Positions 61,185-64,000 of a DNA stretch of 64,000 bases are shown here, one piece after another (the first letter of the stretch is position 1; the number at the start of each line of letters is the position of its first letter). Both the position numbers and the translations under genes were made by a program. Source of the DNA: Microvelia longipes (Eukaryota > Arthropoda > Insecta > Hemiptera > Veliidae); NCBI GenBank assembly GCA_018340805.1, contig JACMZG010001914.1:48310214-48374213 (forward strand). Reading direction: 5' to 3'. The notes under the pieces were generated by a model that was given only the letters and a program-made list of their open reading frames with translations, was not told the origin of the DNA and did no database searches.

Positions 61185-61636
61185 CCCGTGGTGTAGTGGT
61201 TAAGGTACGCGGCCAATACACAAAATGAATAGACTTTAAACTTCTAAGTTTATTTAGTCATGGGTTCAATCCCAGCACGGGCTTCTGGGATTTTTATGAG
61301 AGGGATAAAAAATTCTGCGTACCACGTCCTTCAGAAGGGATGTAAAGCCGGTGGTCTCGAGTCTGTGCGTTGTCAGGTAGTCGTTAAAGATCCCTTACCC
61401 TAAATGAAACTGGGTATAGGCATATGAGTCAGTGAAAATATGTATGATATCTTGAAGAATAGCATGAAAGCATAGAAATTCACGGCTCTTCTGTCTAGAT
61501 TAGATGAAATATACCTACACTTAAAAATTAAAAGGTTTACCACTATCTTAGGGAGTTGGCAAAAAGGGCCCAACAACGTGGCCTACTTGCCTGGTAGTTA
61601 CTACCACCCCCCCCCCCATATTACTACTACTAGGAT
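61185..61636 (+). repeat. tRNA-derived SINE with conserved central region and LINE-type tail
   Basis: Head 61185-61282: CCCGTGGTGTAGTGGTTAAG (A box), GGGTTCAATCCCAGCACGGG (B box, pairing with CCCGTG). Central region near 61330-61395: CGTCCTTCAGAAGGGATGTA, AAGCCGGTGGTCTCGAG, GTTGTCAGGTAGTCGTTAAA, GATCCC. Tail 61552-61634: GTTGGCAAAAAGGGCCCAAC, GTGGCCTACTTGCCTGG, a C-run, then TACTACTACTA. The tail matches the 3' UTR of the LINE on the opposite strand at 62105-62206. Confidence 0.8.
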
Positions 61637-61814
61637 GTCCACGGTTTTTAATAGTAGCAGCACTGAGTGTGGTCAGTTCTTGAACGGGTCACAACTGGGT
61701 CAAAATGTAAAATGGATTTTTACATTTGTGAGGACATGCGAACCGAGAAGATGAGGAATAGTTCAGAGGTATTTCGCACCCGGTTTTAGTTTTCCTCATT
61801 TATAGTGTGTAGAT

Positions 61815-62000
61815 AATAATAATAATAATTCTTTATTGCTCTCAAAAAGTATATATTATATAGAAACAAAAACAATTCAACAATACTTAATGACACAAAT
61901 TTACAATATAAATATTAAATATGAATTTTAACATGAATGTATTTATGAGCGTCCCCTAAAAAAACCAACCTTGTGCTAGGGGACAGTCGCATTTTTTAGT
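61815..62000 (-). repeat. Non-LTR retrotransposon 3' UTR fragment
   Basis: Minus strand runs TCCCCTAGCACAAGGTTGG ... AGAGCAATAAAGAATTATTA and ATTATT repeats, a usual LINE end with an AATAAA-like signal. Confidence 0.55.
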
Positions 62001-62104
62001 ATTCTTAATTTAAATACTATTTATCTGTAGTTATTATTTATGAATAGATAATAGAGGATAGGATATATAGATATATAGAATAGGAAACCGTAGATATATT
62101 TTTC

Positions 62105-62440
62105 GTAATCAAATGAAACTTACACTAGTAGTAGTAGTAAGAGTGGACAGTAGTCAAGCCTGGTGAGTAGACCACACCATTGGGTCCTTTTCACCAACCC
62201 CGAAGTCAACCACCTCACTGTACTTCCACTACTTTCTCCTCGTTGAACCTCCTGCTACGATGGATGAAAGTAAGAATGTCCTGCCATCTTAGAGACTCCT
62301 CTTCGAGTAGCGTTCCAGTTCCAAATATTTGAAACCTGAGCCTTCCAAACCCTTCACACGTTGCCAAATAGTGATAGGCTGTTTCTTCCTCATTGTCATC
62401 TCATATTGCACATATTGGGCTCTCAGTCACCTTCAAAACT
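62105..62440 (-). pseudogene. Non-LTR retrotransposon ORF2 C-terminus and 3' UTR
   Basis: Minus strand from 62440: VTESPICAI, a TGA where the family has Cys, then DDNEEETAYHYLATCEGF and RLRFQIFG, matching the Cys-x2-Cys ... EETxxHxLxxC end of R1/I/Jockey-type ORF2 proteins. It continues EEESLRWQDILTFIHRS to a stop near 62215. The UTR to 62105 contains GGTGAAAAGGACCCAATGGT and ends TACTACTACTACTAG. One stop disrupts the Cys motif. Confidence 0.75.
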
Positions 62441-63460
62441 TACACTAAGTAAATGAACAAAAAAGGACAGCAATCTTAATTATCTTGTTTTAATTATTGT
62501 CGCCTTAAAACTATGCGCATTTTCTTTTATAGTTTTATGTGAATCTCTGTGAATATTTATTTGAATTTTACAGTTCTGAACATTTTACGATAAATTTATG
62601 ATCAGAGTCTTCATCGGCGTTATTAAAAAATGATCCAAAGAATCTGAAGTAATAAAAAGTAATACTGACACTGAACTTAGGTAAAGAAAGTGCGATGTAG
62701 ACGAAGACTAAATCGAAGTAGTTATTTAGAAATCGAAAAATGATTTAGTGAAAAGACATTTTTCTCTCTAGAGAAAATCTGAAATAAGCATTTAACCCTT
62801 TAGGTTATTAATAGGTTATAAGGAAAACTTTCCTTTTATAAAATCCATCAGACTTTCCCTCTAGAGAAAACTTATTCAAACACTTTCCCGCAGCAAGGTG
62901 AAACCCTGGGCGGAGCCACGTTTTTCTTCCATTTTTGGCTCAAGAGAAAATATAAATTTCCTAGAAAACTCAAGGGGATAGCTTTAACAAATGTAAATAT
63001 ATTCAACCCTTAGGGCTTCCAGGGGGGAGGGGGTTAAAGACGGCAGAGTAAGAATTTGGCCAACGTTCAGCTTAGAATAGCCGTCAACTTAGCTTTCGAG
63101 AAGAGGTCGTTTATCCTTTCTGGATTAAATTGACAGAATAATAAATCAGGTATATCCAGAAAATACTTTAAGTTTTGCAAAGTCATCACCAAGAAGTATT
63201 ATTTTTTAATCACTTTATACTTTTCACTCTCACTATCATAAGTATAAATTAAAAGTTTTTTGTATTAGAATAGTTTGGTCCTTAATATAAGAAATGTGGC
63301 TCAGTACAATACCGTTTTAGAGAATTATTCATAGAAAATTGAGGTGGGTCAATGATAATATCAAATTTGGGGCCGAATTTGATCAACGGCGTAGCCTACC
63401 TTCAAGGTCATCAAACAGATTTGCTTAATTACTTATACTTTTTAATACCTCCTTATAGTA
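62441..63460. other. Unassigned sequence
   Basis: Two copies of CTCTAGAGAAAA (62765, 62862) were noted; no supported gene. Confidence 0.4.
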
Positions 63461-63462
63461 TG

Positions 63463-63668
63463 CCTCCATGACCGTGATCGTATTTCATTTGATTTCGACA
63501 CCAGAGGTCCGGAGATCGCAGCTTGAGCTATGCTCTATGTTTCTATAAATAGTATTTGTATTAAAAAGATTTCGCCAACTTTAAGTAATTTTAGAGGATA
63601 GAAGATGCAACCCACCTGAGGTTGTTTCCGCAAAATAATTGCATAAAAGCCTGTAATGTGACATTTTT
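63463..63668 (+). repeat. tRNA-derived SINE, family S1 copy 2
   Basis: Matches 27574-27770: GTGATCGTAT, TTGATTTCG, ATCGCAGC, GTATTTGTATTAAAAAGATT, TCGCCAACTT, AACCCACCTGAGGTTG. B box mutated; the end hairpin is lost. Confidence 0.8.
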
Positions 63669-64000
63669 TTATATAATCATAGGTTTGCTTGAAATCGGTA
63701 GATGACTATAAACTACCGAGGCGATGCCAAGAGACGTAATTATTACGAGGGGAAAAATAGCATTTTACTCACTAAGTGCATACAATAATTTATTATTATT
63801 GCTATTCTTATTTTTGTATTTTATTCCAAATTTTTTTAGGTCTGACCCCCCCCCCTCCTCATAAATTTTCGGGGTACCGCCCAAAAAAAAAAATTTTTGC
63901 TCCCAAACAACTTATTTTGTCCTGAAACAGATTTGAGACAAAAAAGTTTATGGTCGGGTCTACCTCATAAATGTTTGGGGCGCAACTCCCCGGGAATGTG
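63669..64000. other. Unassigned sequence with C-run
   Basis: A C-run at 63846-63856 and GGGGTACCGCCC / GGGGCGCAACTCCCC; no gene seen. Confidence 0.4.

Noticed and set aside
61185..61282. Possible intact tRNA gene
   Set aside because: Ends pair (CCCGTG/CACGGG) but the region between boxes is too long for arms and SINE body follows.

Overview
The window is repeat-rich, AT-rich eukaryotic DNA, most likely from an arthropod (probably an insect). Three things point there: two split exons of a pickpocket-type DEG/ENaC channel with GT/AG borders, a Ty1/copia element whose primer site matches the internal initiator tRNA-Met site used by Drosophila copia, and several tRNA-derived SINEs. No complete host gene, rRNA or canonical tRNA gene was found. 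The species cannot be named from the sequence.

Layout. 1-0.8 kb: 3' end of a non-LTR retrotransposon. 1.5-3.05 kb: SINE pieces and two DEG/ENaC exons (minus strand). 2.4-8.5 kb: foldback elements, two near the start carrying hammerhead-ribozyme motifs, then a 2.2-kb foldback, a 150-bp tandem repeat and a tRNA-like/foldback chimera. 9.2-22.9 kb: a composite repeat in at least seven copies, many arranged as inverted pairs, interrupted by a young copia element (9370-14040) and by a 4.3-kb element with 140-bp terminal inverted repeats (17939-22237). 24.5-25.7 kb: two minisatellites. 26-30.3 kb: a ~310-bp repeat, a SINE, and a 1.6-kb inverted-repeat element. 30.4-38.4 kb: three ~1.7-kb higher-order units, the last with its minisatellite core expanded to about 3.3 kb. 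40-45 kb: two foldbacks, two hammerhead motifs and short tandem repeats. 45.1-51.3 kb: a 6.2-kb inverted-repeat element holding another minisatellite and nested repeats. 52-54.4 kb: a SINE and a 26-bp tandem repeat. 55-60.5 kb: more ~310-bp repeats, a foldback, and a G/C-run inverted-repeat element carrying a hammerhead motif. 61.2-63.7 kb: a SINE, a non-LTR fragment sharing its tail, and a second SINE family member.

Two themes link otherwise unrelated repeats. First, the heptamer GCGAAGC (or GCGTAGC), known to fold into an unusually stable DNA mini-hairpin, is the core of at least four repeat families. Second, hammerhead-type self-cleaving RNA motifs occur in at least four places, one with a matching set of core residues and stems and one with a disabling core change. 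Many single-base indels in copies that are otherwise nearly identical suggest residual long-read error, so broken frames should be read with care.
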